A stretch of DNA of 64,000 bases from Eriocheir sinensis. Its lineage: Eukaryota > Arthropoda > Malacostraca > Decapoda > Varunidae. The position numbers were made by a program, and so were the translations under genes. The notes beneath the pieces are model-generated. The model was not told the origin of the DNA. It saw nothing but the letters and a program-made list of their open reading frames with translations, and ran no database searches. Positions 42,586-57,008 of this stretch are shown here, piece after piece (the first letter of the stretch is position 1; every line of letters begins with the position of its first letter). The stretch is from contig NW_026111787.1 of assembly GCF_024679095.1 (NCBI RefSeq), forward strand, positions 558,001 to 622,000, given 5' to 3'.

Positions 42586-44103
42586 ATTTTGTATATATAT
42601 TTCAATTCAAATTTAGCTTATTTTATATGTATTTTACATATCTATTTTCATACAAATTTAACTACTTCTCTGTATTTTTGTATATAGTTTTATACAAATT
42701 TACATTATTTTGTGTTTTTTGTATATTTATATGTATAGAAATACACATTCTTTTATTGGTATTTTGTTTATTTATTTTTATATGAATTTACATTATTTGA
42801 TGTGTATTTTCTATATATTTTTTTTTTGATACGTATTTATTTCATTTTATGTGTATTTTGTATATATTTTTATAGAAATCTACGTTATTTTATGTATATT
42901 CGTATTTATATTTTGAAACAAATTTACATTGTTTTATTTGTATTTTGCATATCTTTTTCAATACAAATTTATCTTATTGTATGTGTATTTTGTATATTTA
43001 TTTTAATACAAATTTATTTTTTATGTGTATTTTGGTATATATATTTTATATGCGTTATTATATGGGTTTTGCTTCTTTATTTTCATACAAATTTACATTA
43101 TTTTATTAATATTCTGTTTATTTATTTTGATACGATGTTACATTATTCTATTTGTGTTTTGTATATATTTTTAACCATATTTACATAATTTAATGTATAT
43201 TTTGTATATATATTTTATGGAAATTTACGTTATTTTATGTGTATTTGTTTATATATTTTCATACAAATTTACATTATTTTATATGTATTTTGTATATGTA
43301 TTTCAATACAAATTTACCTAATTTTATGTGTATTTTGTATATTTATTTTTATACAAATTTAAATTATTTTATGTGCATTTTTGTACATATACTTTTATAG
43401 AAATTTGCGTTATTTTATATGTATTTTGTATATATTTTTTCATAGAAATCTTCATTATTTTATTTACATTTTGTTTATTTATTTTGATACGAATTTACAT
43501 TATTTTATGTGTATTTTGTATATATATTTTTATTCGTATTTACATTATTTAATATATAATTTGTATATATATTTTTATTCAAATTTACGTTATTTTTTGT
43601 GTATTTGTATATATATTTTGATACAAATTTATATTATTTAAAGTGTATTTTATATATATTTCAATACAAATTTACCTTATTGTATGTGTATTTTGTATAT
43701 TTATTTTCATACAAATTTAATTATTTGATGTGTATTTTGTATATATATTTTTTAAATACAAGATATTTTATGGGTATTTTGTATATTTAATTATATAAAT
43801 TTTTACATTACGTATATATCTTTTATACGTATTTACATTATTTAATGTGTATTTTGTATATATATTTTATACAAATTTACGTTATTTTATGTGTATTTGA
43901 ATATATATTTTGAAACAAATTTACATTATTTTATGTATTTTGTATATTTATTTCAATTCAAATTTACATTATTTTATGTGTATTTTGTATATCTATTTTC
44001 ATACAAATTTAATTATTTTGTTTATGTGTTTTGTATATAGTTTTATACAATTTACGTTATTTTATGTGTATTTTGTATATTTATTTTTATACAAATACAC
44101 ATT

Positions 44104-44812
44104 CTTTTATTGATATTTTGTTTATTTATTTTGATACAATTTACATTATTTTATGTGTATTTTGTATACATTTTCTTATACGTATTTACTTCATTTTATG
44201 TGTATTTTGTATATATTTTATAGAAATCTACGTTATTTTATGTGTATTCGTATGTATATTTAGAAACAAATTTACTTTGATATATATCAATTTTGCATAT
44301 CTATTTCAAAACAAAATTACCTTATTCTATGTGCATTTTGTATATTTATTTTGATACAAATTTAACTATTTTATGTGAATTTTTGTATATATATTTTTTT
44401 TAAATATGAGTTATTTTATGGGTATTTTGCATCTTTATTTTCATACAAATTTACATTATTTTATTAATATTCTGTGTATTTATTTTGATACGATTTTACA
44501 TTATTCTATTTGTGTTTTGTATATATTTTTTTATACATATTTACATTATTTAATGTGTATTTTCTATATATATTTTATAGAAATTTCCGTGATTTTAAGT
44601 GTATTTGTTTATATATTTTTATTCAAATTTACATTATTTTATGTGTATTTTGTATATGTATTTCAATAGAAATTTACCTAATTTCATGTGTATTTTGTAT
44701 ATATATTTTTTACAAATTTAAATTATTTTTTGTGTATTTTTGTATAGAGTTTTATTCAAATTTACAATATTTTATGTGTATTTTGTATATCTATTTTCAT
44801 ACAAATACACAT
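44104..44812 (+). repeat. Complete 16-monomer higher-order cycle (about 710 bp)
   Basis: Sixteen successive monomers, named A to P here, each with its own variants. They include A TTTATTGATATTTTG, B GTATACATTTT with TACGTATTTAC, C AGAAATCTACG, E TTTTGCATATCTATTTC, H GGGTATTTTGCATC, I ATATTCTG with GATACGATTTTAC, M GTATATGTATTTCAATAC and P ending CAAATACACATT. The same order recurs throughout the window in both orientations, often with J and K fused (8,520; 10,420; 32,545; 62,870). Confidence 0.82.
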
Positions 44813-45537
44813 TCTTTTATTGATATTTTGTTTATTTATTTTGATGCGAATTTACATTATTTAATGTGTATTTTGTATATATATTTTTATACGTATTTAC
44901 GTCATTTCATGTGTATTTTGTATATATATTTCTATAGAAATATACGTTATTTTATGTGTATTCGTATATATATTTTGAAACAAATATACATTGTTAGCTA
45001 TTCTATGTGTATTTTTGTATATGTATTTTTATAAAAATATGCTTTATTTTATGGGTATTTTGCATCTTTATTTTCATACAAAATTACATTATTTTATTGA
45101 TATTCTGTGTATTTATTTTGATACGATTTTACATTATTCTATGTATTTTGTATATCTATTTTATACCAATGTACGTTATTTTATGTGAATTTGTTTTCAT
45201 TTCATACAAATTTACATTATTTTATGTGAATTTTGTACATGTATTTAAATACAAATTTAACTAATTATATGTGTATTTTGTATATCTATTTTCATACAAA
45301 TTGAAATTAATTTTGTGTATTTTTGTATATATTTTTATTCAAATTTTCGTAATTTTATGTGTATTTTGTATATTTATTTTCCTACAAATATACGCTCTTT
45401 TATCGGAATTTTATCTATTTATTTTGATACAAATTTTCATTTTTTTTAGGTGTATTTGATATATATATATTTTTATACTTATTTACATAATTTTATATGT
45501 ATTTTGAATATATATTTTCATAGAAATCTACTCTATA

Positions 45538-48500
45538 TGTATATGTATAGAAAATACACATGAAATAATCTAAATTCGTATCGAAATAAATGAACAAAAT
45601 ACCGATAAAATAATGTAATTTTGAATGAAAATATATATAGAAAATACACATAAAATAAAGTAAATACAAATAAATATATACACATAAAATGATTTGAATT
45701 TGAATGAAAATAGATATAAAAATAAACTTAAAATAAGGTAAATTTATAATGAAATATATATACAAAATACACATAAAATAATGTAGATTTGTTTCAAAAT
45801 ATATATACGAATACACATAAAATAACGTAGATTTCTATAGAAATATATATACAAAATATACATGAAATGTTGTAAATACGTGTAAAAATATATATACTAA
45901 ATACACATTAAATAATGTAAATTCGTGTCAAAATAAATAATTAAAATATCAATAAAAGAATGTGTATTTGTATGAAAATACATATACAAAATACACATAA
46001 AATAACGTAAATTTGTATAAAACTATATATAAAAATACACAAAAATAAGTTAAATTTGTATGAAAATAAATATACAAAATACACATAAAATTAGGTAAAT
46101 TTGTAAAGAAATACATATACAAAATACACATAAAATAATGTAAATTTGAATAAAAATATATAAACAAATACACTTAAATTAACATAAATTTGTATAAAAT
46201 ATATATAAAAAATACTCATTAAATAATGTAAATATGTATAAAAAATATATATACAAAACACAAATAGAATAATGTAAAATCGTATTAAAATAAATACACA
46301 GAATGTATATAAAATAATGTAAATTTGTATGAAAATAAAGATGCAAAATACCCATAAAATAACGCATTTTTTATAAATATACAAAATACACATGAAAGGA
46401 TGTAAATACGTATAAAAATATATATACAAAATACACATTAAATAATGTAAATTCGCGTCAAAATAAATAAAACAAATGTCAATAAAAGAATGTGTATTTG
46501 TATGAAAATAAATATACAAAATACACATAAGATAACATAAATTTGTATAAAACTACATACAAAAATACACAAAAATAATTTAAATTTGTATGAAAATAAA
46601 TATACAAAATACACATAAAATTAGGTAAATTTGTATTGAAATACATATACAAAATACACATAAAATACTGTAAATTTTAATGAAAATACATAAACAAAAC
46701 ACTTAAAATAACGTAAATTTGTATAAAAAAAATATATACAAAACACAAATAGAATAATGTAAAATCGTATCAAAATAAATACACAGAATATTAATAAAAT
46801 AATGTAAATTTGTATGAAAATAAAGAAGCAAAATACCCATAAAATAACGTTTTTTTAAATATAAATAAAAAAATACACATAAAAAAATTTATTTGTATTA
46901 AAATAAATATACAAAATACACATACATTAAGGTAAATCTGAATTGAAATAGATAAGCAAAATACATATAAAACATTGTAAATTTATTTCAAAATATATAT
47001 ACGAATACACATAAAATAACGTAGATTTGTATAAAAATATATATACAAAATACACGTAAAATGAAGTAAATACGTATAAAAAAAATGTATACAAAATACA
47101 CATAAAATAACGTAAATTCGTATCAAAATAAATAAACAAAATACCAATAAAAGAATGTGTATTTGTATAAATATAAATATACAAAATACACATAAAATAA
47201 CGTAAATTTGTATAAAACTATATACAAAAATACACAGAAGTAATTAAATTCGTATGAAAATAGATATACAAAATACAGATAAAATAAGCTAAATTTGAAT
47301 TGAAATGTATATACAAAATACATAAAATAATGTAAATTTGTATCAAAATATTTATAAAAATACATATAATAACGTAAATTTGTTTAAAAATATATAAACA
47401 AAATACACATTAAGTAATGTAAATACGTATAAAAAATATGTACAAAATACACATATAATCATGTAATTCGTATCAAACTAAATAAACAAAATAGCAATAA
47501 AATAATGTAAATTGTATGAGAAAACATATACAAATACATATAAAATAACGCTAATTTCTATAAAATATATGTCCAAAATGAACGTAAAATAAATTAACTT
47601 TGGATAAAATATATATACAAAACACACATTAAATAATGTAAATGCGTACATAAAATAACCTAAATTTGTATAAAACTATATACAAAAATACACAAAATAA
47701 TTTAAATTTATATGAAAAGAAATATACAAAATACATAAAATTAGGTTAATTTCTATTTAAATACATATACAAAATACACATAAAATAATGTAAATTTGAA
47801 AGAAAATATATAAACAAATACACATATAATAACGTAAATTTGTTTGAAATATATATACAAAATACACATTAAATAATGTAAATATGTATAAAAAAATATA
47901 TACAAAACACAAATAGAATAATGTAAAATCGTATCAAAATATATACACAGAATATTAATAAAATAATGTAAATTTTATGAAAATTAACATGCAAAATACC
48001 TATAAAATAATGCATTTTTTATAAAATTATTGATACCAAAATACACATAAAATATTTGAATTTGTATCAAAATAAATATACAAAATGCACATACAATAAG
48101 GTAAATTTGTATTGAAATAGATATGCAAAATACATATAAAATAATGTAAATTTGTTTCAAAATATATATGTGAATACACATAAAATAACGTAGATTTCTA
48201 TAAAAATACATATACAAAATAACCATAAAACTAAGTACATACGTATAAAAAATGTATACAAAATACACATAAATTAATGTAAATTAGTATAAATATAAAT
48301 AAACAATATAGCAATTAAAGAATGTGTATTTGTATAAATATAAATATACAAAATGCACATAAAATAACGCAAATTTCTATAAAAATACATGTACAAAAAT
48401 GAACATAAAATAAATTTGCATAAAAATATATATACAAAACACACATTAGATAATGTAAATGAGTATAAAAATATGTATACAAAATACCTATGAAATAATC

Positions 48501-50610
48501 TAAATTCGTATCGAATTAAATTAAGAAAATACCAATATAATAATGTAATTTTGGATGAAAATATATATACAAAATACACATAAAATAACATAAATACAAA
48601 TACAAATATACACATAAAATAATTTAAAATTGAATGAAATAAATATACAAAATAAACATAAAATAAGGTAAATTTGTAATGAAATATATGAAAAAATACT
48701 CATAAAATAATATAAATTTGTATGAAAATATATATACAAATACACATTAAATAACATGAATTTGTATAAAATTTGTATCAAAATATATACGAATACACAC
48801 AATAAAATAACGTAATTTTTTTTATGAAAATGTATATACAAAATACACATAAAATAATGTAAATTTGTATAAAAATATATAAACAAATACACATAAATAA
48901 TGTAAATTTGGATAAAATATATATACAAAATAAACCTTAAATAATGTAAATATGTATAAAAATATATACAAAATACACATAGAATAATGTTAAATCGTAT
49001 CAAAATAAATAAAGAGAATATCAATAAAATAATGTAAATTTGTATGAAAATAAAGCTGCAAAATATCCATATAATAACGCATATTTGCATAAAGATATAT
49101 ATACAAAACATATAAAATAATTAAATTTGTATTAAAATAAATATACAAAATGCACGTACAATAAAGAAAATTTGTATTGAAATAGATATGCAAAATACAC
49201 ATCAATAATGTAAATTTGTATCAAAATATATATACGAATACTCATAAAATAGAGTAAATTTCTATGAAAATATACATACAAAATAGATATACAAAATACA
49301 CATATAACTAGTTAAATTTGTATTTAAATACATGTACAAAAAACACATAAAATAATGTAGATTTGTATGAAATGAAAACAAATACATTTTATATAAAATA
49401 TATATACAAAATACACATAGAATAATGTAAAATCATACCAAAAAAATACACAGAATATCAATAAAATAATGTAAATTTGTATGAAAATAAAGATGCAAAA
49501 TACCCTTAAAATAAAGCATATTTTTATAAAAATACATACACAAAAATACACATAGATTAATCAAATTTGTATTAAAATTAATATACAAAATGCACATACA
49601 ATAATGTAAATTTGTATTGAAAAAATATGCAAAATACACATAAAACAATGTAAATTTGTTTCAAAATATATATACGAATACTCATAAAATAACGTAGATT
49701 TCTATAGAAATATATATACAAAATACACTTGAAATAATATAAATACGTTTAAAAATATATACAAAATGCACATTAAATAATGTTAATTCGTGTCAAAATA
49801 AATAAAAAAAATATCATGAAAAGAATGTGTATTTGTATAAAAATAGATATACAAAATACACTTAAAATAACCTAAATTTGTATATAACTATATACAAAAA
49901 TAAACAAAAATAATTTAAACTTGTATGAAAATAAATATACAAAAAACATAAAATTAGGTAAATTTGTATTGAAATACATATACAAAATACACATAAAATA
50001 ATGTAAATTTGAATGAAAATATATAAACATATAGACTTAAAATAACGTAAATTTGTATCAAATATATATACATAAAACACATTAAATAATGTAAATATGT
50101 ATAAAAAAAATATATACAAAACACAAATAAAATAATGTAAAATCGTATCAAAATAAATACAGAGAATATTAATAAAATAATGTAAATTTGTATGAAAATT
50201 AAGATGCAAAATACCCATAACATAACGCATTTTTTATAAAAATATATATACGAAAAAACATAAAATATTTGATTTTGTATTAAAATAAATAGATATACAA
50301 AATACACATAAAATAAGGTAAATTTGAATTGAAATATATATACAAAATACATAAAATAATGTAAATTTGTATCAAAATACCTATACAAATACACATATAA
50401 TAACGTAAATTTGTATAAAAATATATAAACAAAATACACATTAAATAATGTAAATACGTATAAAAAAATGTAAAAAATACACAAATAATCATGTAATACG
50501 TATAAAAAAAAATAGACAAAATACCAATAAAATAATGTAAATTTCTATGAGAAAACATATACAAAATACACATAAATAACGCAAATATCAATAAAAATAT
50601 ATATAATATA
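45538..50610 (-). repeat. 45-bp satellite, block 24 (longest inverted block)
   Basis: The first 1.25 kb is the inverse of about 10,390-11,604. From about 47,290 to 50,330 it is a minus-strand copy of the 3.4-kb unit, shorter by a few hundred bases (matches at 39,160, 40,660, 41,250 and 41,590 in reverse order). From 49,524 it belongs to the large direct duplication. Confidence 0.89.
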
Positions 50611-52526
50611 ATATATTTTTATACATATATAAAATATTTAATGTATATTTTGTATATACATATTTTATCCAAATTTACGTGATTTTATATGTATTTGTTT
50701 ATATATTTTCATACAAATTTACATTATTTTATGTGAGTTTTGTATATGTATTTTGATACAAATTTGCCTAACTTTATGTGTATTTTGCATATCTATTTTC
50801 AAACAAATTTAAATTATTTTTGTGTATTTTTGTATATATTTTTATACAAATTGTAGTTATTTTATTTATTTTTTGTATATATATTTTCCTACAAATATAC
50901 ATTCTTTTATTGGTTTTGTGTATTTAATTTTTTACGAATTTACATTATTTTATGTGTATTTTGTATATATATTTTTCTACGTATTTAAACTATTTTATGT
51001 GTATTTTATATATACATTTTTATAAAAATTTACGTTATTTTATTGTGTGTATTCGTATATATTTTGAGACATTTTATACAAATTCATGTTATTTTATGTG
51101 TATTTGTATATATATTTTCATACAAATTTATATTATTTTATGTGTATTCTTACATATATTATTACAAATTTACCTTATTTTATGTTTATTTTGTATATTT
51201 ATTTCATTCAATTTTAAATTATTTAATGTGTATATTTGTATTTGTATTTAGGTTATTTTATGTGTGTTTTCTATATATATTTTCATCCAAAATTACATTA
51301 TTTTATTATTATTTTCTTAATTTAACTCGATACGAATTTAGATTATTTCATAGGTATTTTGTATACATATTTTTATACTCATTTACATTATCTAATGTGT
51401 GTTTTGTATATATTTTTTTATGCAAACTAATTTTATGTGCATTTTTGTACATATGTTTTTATAGAAACTTAAAACGTTATTTTATGTGTATTTTGTATAT
51501 GTTTTCTCATACAAATTTACATTATTTAATTAGTTTTTTGTTTATTTATTTTGATACGAATGACTTGATTATTGGTGTATTTTGTAAATATTTTTTTTAT
51601 ACGTATTTACATTACTTAATGTGTATTTTGTTTATAATTTTTTTTTAGAAATTTACGTTATTATATGTGTATTTGTTAAAAATATTTTGAAACGAATTTA
51701 CTTTATTTTATGTATTTTGTATATATATTTCAATTCAAATTTAGCTTATTTTGTGTGTATTTTGTATATCTATTTTCATGCAAATTTAATTACTTCTGTG
51801 TATTTTTGTATATAGTTTTATACAAATTTACGTTATTTTATGTGCATTTTGTATATTTATATTTATACAAATACACATTCTATTATTGGTATTTTGTTTA
51901 TTTATATTTATACGAATTTACATTATTTTATGTGTATTTTCTATACATTTTTGATTCGTATTTACTTAATTTTATTTGTATTTTGTATATATATATTTAT
52001 AGAAATCTACGTTGTTTTATGTGTATTCGTATATATATTTTGAAACAAATTTACATTGTTTTATGTTTTTTGCATATCTATTTCAATACAAATTTACCTT
52101 ATTGTATGTGCATTTTGTATATTTATTTTAATACAAATTCAAATATTTTATGTGTATTTTGGTATATATAATTTTATAAAAAATGCGTTATTTTTTAGGT
52201 ATTTTGCATCTTAGTTTTCATACAAATGTACATTATTTTATTAATATTCTGTGTATATATTTTGATACGATTTTATATTATACTATTTGTGTTTTGTATA
52301 TATTTTTTATACATATTTTCATTATTTAATGTGTATTTTTATAATATATTTTATACAAATTAACGTCATTTTAAGTGTATTTGTTTATATAATTTCATTC
52401 AAATTTACATTATTTTAAGTGTATTTTGTATATGTATTTCAATACAAATTTACCTAATTTTATGTGTATTTTCTATATTTATTTTCATACAAATTTAAAT
52501 TATTTTTGTGTTTTTTTGTATATACA
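50611..52526 (+). repeat. 45-bp satellite, block 25
   Basis: Direct partner of block 5 (4,051-5,945) over its whole length with scattered substitutions and a few indels. The unusual short and long monomers of that block are all present. Confidence 0.88.
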
Positions 52527-54319
52527 TATAGAGTAAATTTCTATGAAAATATATATTCAAAATACATATAAAATTATGTAAATAAGTATAAAAACATATA
52601 TATCAAATACACCTAAAAAAATGAAAATTCGTATCAACATAAATAAACAAAATTCCGATAAAAGAACGTATATTTGTAGGAAAATAAATATACAAAATAC
52701 ACATAAAATTACGAAAATTTGAATAAAAATATATACAAAAAAACAAAAAAATAAATTTCAATTTGTATGAAAATAGATATACAAAACACACATATAATTA
52801 GTTAAATTTGTATTTAAATACATGTACAAAATACACATAAAATAAAGTAAATTTGTATGAAATGAAAACAAATTCACATAAAATAACGTACATTTGTATA
52901 AAATAGATATACAAAATATACATAGAATAATGTAAAATCGTATCAAAATAAATACACAGAATATCAATAAAATAATGTAATTTTGTATGAAAATAAAGAT
53001 GCAAAATACCCATAAAATAAAGCCAATTTTTTTTAAAATACATATACAAGAATACACAAAGATTAATTAAATTTGTATTAAAATTAATATACAAAATGCA
53101 CGTACAATAAGGGAAATTTGTATAGAAAAAATATACAAAATGCACATAAAACAATGTATATTTGTTTCAAAATATATATACGAATACACATAAAATAACG
53201 TATATTTCTATAGAAATATATATAAAAAATACACATGAAATGACGTAAATACGTATAAAATATATACAATACACATTAAATAATGTAAATTCGCATCAAA
53301 ATAAATAAACAAAATATCAATAAAAGAATGTGTATTTGTATGAAAATAGATATACAAAATACACATAAAATAGTGTAAATTTGTATAAAACTCTTTTAAA
53401 AAAATACACAAAAATAATTTAAATTTGTATAAATTATATATACAAAATACACATAAAACTAGTTAAATTTCTATTGAAATACATATACAAAATTCACATA
53501 AAATAATGTAAATTTGAATGAAAATATATAAACAAATACACTTAAAATAACGTAAATTTGTATGAAATATATATAGAAAATACACATTAAATAATGTAAA
53601 TATGTATAAAAAAATATATACAAAACACAAATAGAATAATGTAAAATAGTATCAAAATAAATACACAGAATATTAATAAAATAATGTAAATTTGTATGAA
53701 AATAAAGATGCAAAATACCCATAAAACAACGCATTTTTTATGAAAATATATATACCAAAATACACATAAAATATTTAAATTTGTATTACAATAAATATAC
53801 AAAATGCACATACAATAAGGTAAATTTGTATTGAAATAGATATGCAAAATACACATAAAACAATGTAAATTTGTTTCAAAATATATATACGAATACACAT
53901 AAAATAACGTAGATTTCTATAAAATATATATACAAAATACACATAAAATGAAGTAAATACGTATAAGAAAATGTATACAAAATACACATAAAATAATGTA
54001 AACTCGTATCAAAATAAATAAACTAAATGCCAATAAAAGAATGTTTACTTGTATAAATATAAATATGCAAAATACACATAAAATAACGTAAAATTGTATA
54101 AAACTATATACAAAAATAAACAAAAATAATTAAATTTGTATGAAAATAGATATACAAAAGACACATAAAATAAGCTAAATTTGAATTGAAATAAATATAG
54201 AAAATGCATAAAATAATGTAAATTTGTATCAAAATATATATTCAAATACACATATATTAAAATTAATATACAAAATGCGTATATAATAAGGTAAATTTGT
54301 ATTGAAAAAATATGTAACA
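52527..54319 (-). repeat. 45-bp satellite, block 26 (inverted)
   Basis: Direct partner of block 6, with both edges matching. About 20-30 bp longer through small indels, for instance a monomer restored near 52,965 that is truncated near 6,395. Confidence 0.88.
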
Positions 54320-55576
54320 TACACGTTTACTCATAGAAAATTATATTATTTTATTGGTATTTTGTTTATTTATTTTGATACGAATTACATGATTATATGT
54401 GTATTTTGTACATATTTTTTATACGTATTTACATTATTTAATGTGTATTTTGTTTATATATTTTCATACAAATTTACGTTATTATATGTATTGGTATAAA
54501 TATTTTGATACAAATTTACTTTATTTCATGTATTTTGTATATATTTCAATTCAAATTTAGCTTATTTTGTGTGTATTTTTTATATATTTTCATACAAATT
54601 TAATTACTTCTTTGTATTTTTGTATATAGTTTTATATAAATTTACGTTATTTTATGTGTATTTTGTATATTTATATTTATACAAATACACATTCTTTTAT
54701 TGGTATTTTGTTTATTTATTTTGATACGAATTTACATTATTTTATGTGTTTTTGTATACATTTTTTATACGTATTTACTTCATTTTATGTGTATTTTGTA
54801 TATATTTTTATAGAAATCTACGTTATTTTATGTGTATTCATATATATTTTGAAACAAATTTACATTGTTTTATATGTATTTTGCATATCTATTTCAATAC
54901 AAATTTACCTTATTGTAGGTGTTTTTTGTATATTTATTTTAATACAAATATAATTTTTTGATTTGTAATTTTGTATATAAATTTTTATAAATAAAAAAAT
55001 GCGTTATTTTATGGGTATTTTGCTTCCTTATTTTCATACAAATTTACATTATTTTATTAATATTCTGTGTATTTATTTTGATACGATTTTACATTATTCT
55101 ATTTGTGATTTGTACATATTTTTTTTATACATATTTACGTTATTTTAAGTGTATTTGTTTATGTATTTTCATTCAAATTTACATTATTTTATGTGTATTT
55201 TGTGTATGTATTTCAATACAAATTTACCTAATTTTTATATGTATTTTGTATATTTATTTTCATACAAATTTAAAATATTTTTGTGTATTTTTGTATATAG
55301 TTTGATGCAAATTTAGGTTATTTTATGTGTATTTTGTATATCTATTTTCATACAAACACACATTCTTTTATTGATATTTTGTTTATTTATTTTGACGCGA
55401 ATTTTATGTCAATTTGTTTTCATTTCATTCAAATTTACATTATTTTATGTGTATTTTGTGCATGTATTTAAATACAAATTTAATTAATTATATGTGTATT
55501 TTGTATATCTATTTTCATACAAAATTGAAATTTATTTTTTTGTTTTTGTATATATTTTATTCAAATTTTCGTAATC
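54320..55576 (+). repeat. 45-bp satellite, block 27
   Basis: Direct partner of block 7. It has the same 15-monomer cycle with fused J/K near 55,115, and the same missing stretch after GACGCGAATTTTATG near 55,395 as at 8,810, so that deletion is older than the duplication. Confidence 0.87.
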
Positions 55577-56641
55577 TTATAAAAATATATATACAAAAAT
55601 ACACATAAAATATTTAAATTTGAGTTGAAATAAATATACAAAATGCATATACAATAAGGTAAATTTGTATTGAAAGAGATATCCAAAATACATATAAAAC
55701 AATGTAAATTTGTTTCAAAATATATATATACGAATACAAATAAAAAACGTAGATTTCTATAAAAATATATATACAAAATACACTTAAAATTAAGTAAATA
55801 CGTATAAAAAAATGTATACAAAATACACATAAAATAATGTAAATTCGAATTAAAATAAATAAACAAAATACTAATAAAAGAATGTGTATTTGGATAAATA
55901 TAAATATACAAAATACACATACAAAATAAACATTAAATAAGGTAGATTTATAAAAAAATATATGTACAAATTACACATAAAATAATGTAAATTTATATAA
56001 AAATATACATACAAATACACATAAAATACCATGAATTTGTATAAAAATATATATTCAAAATAAATATTAAATAATGTAAAAGCGTATAAAAATATATATA
56101 CAAAGTACATATAAAATAATGTAAATTCGTATCAATATAAATCAACAAAACACCAATAAAATAATATATATTTGAATGAAAATAAATTTACAAAATACAC
56201 ATAACATAACTAAAATTTGTATTAAAATATATACAAAAATCCATAGAAATAATTTGAGTTTGTATGAAAATATATATACAAAATACACATAAAACTAGGT
56301 AAATTTCTTTTGAAATGTATATACAAAATACTCATAAAATATTGTAAATTTGTGTCAAAATATATAAACAAATACACATAAAATAACGTAAATTTGTATG
56401 AAAAATATATACAAAATACACATAGAATAATGTCAATACGTATCAAAATGAATGAGCAGAATATCAATAAAATAATGTAAATTTGTATGAAAATAAAGAT
56501 GCAAAATGCCCAAAAAATAAAGCATATGTTAAAAAAATACAGATACAAAAAAACACATCGAATAATTAAATTTGTATAAAAATTAATATACAAAATGCGT
56601 ATATAATAAGGTAAATTTGTATTGAAAAAATATGCAACATA
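55577..56641 (-). repeat. 45-bp satellite, block 28 (inverted)
   Basis: The first 0.53 kb matches block 8. The following 0.43 kb, about 56,110-56,550, resembles the inverse of about 300-750 and 12,560-13,000 and is absent from block 8. Confidence 0.86.
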
Positions 56642-56738
56642 CACGTTTACTCATACAAATTTATACTATTTTATTGGTATTTTGTTTATTTATTTTGATA
56701 CGAATTACATGATTATATGTGTATTTTGTACATATTTT
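56642..56738 (+). repeat. 45-bp satellite, block 29 (short forward island)
   Basis: About two forward monomers, a truncated copy of the start of block 31. The right edge, CATATTTTTAAACATAAAAT, is the join between two 364-bp tandem copies. Confidence 0.82.
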
Positions 56739-57008
56739 TAAACATAAAATAACGTAAATTTGTATGAAAAATATATACAAAATACACAGAATAATGTCAA
56801 TTCGTATCAAAATGAATGAGCAGAATATCAATAAAATAATGTAAATTTGTATGAAAATAAAGATGCAAAATACCCAAAAAATAAAGCATATGTTTATAAA
56901 AATACAGATACAAAAATACACATCGAATAATTAAATTTGTATTAAAATTAATATACAAAATGCGTATATAATAAAGTAAATTTGTATTGAAAAAATATGC
57001 AACATACA
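56739..57008 (-). repeat. 45-bp satellite, block 30 (inverted)
   Basis: Near-copy of about 56,381-56,641 at an offset of 364 bp, including the monomer variant AATGAGCAGAATATC. It arose with block 29 by tandem duplication. Confidence 0.84.

Larger units (their letters stand above)
33208..45537 (+). repeat. 45-bp satellite, block 23 (longest forward block)
   Basis: A 12.3-kb uninterrupted forward run. It carries three recognisable copies of a unit of about 3.4 kb (33,207-42,585), then about 3 kb of more divergent monomers with the cleanest 16-member cycle (44,104-44,812) and an (ATT)n tract (41,960-41,991). Near 44,996 an E-type monomer is cut and joined to a later one at TTAGCTATTC. Confidence 0.9.

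Noticed and set aside
45538..45538. The centre of one giant palindrome between the 12.3-kb plus block and the 5.1-kb minus block.
   Set aside because: The sequence just right of 45,538 is the inverse of 10.4-11.6 kb, not of the sequence just left of it. The two arms share units but not in mirror order.
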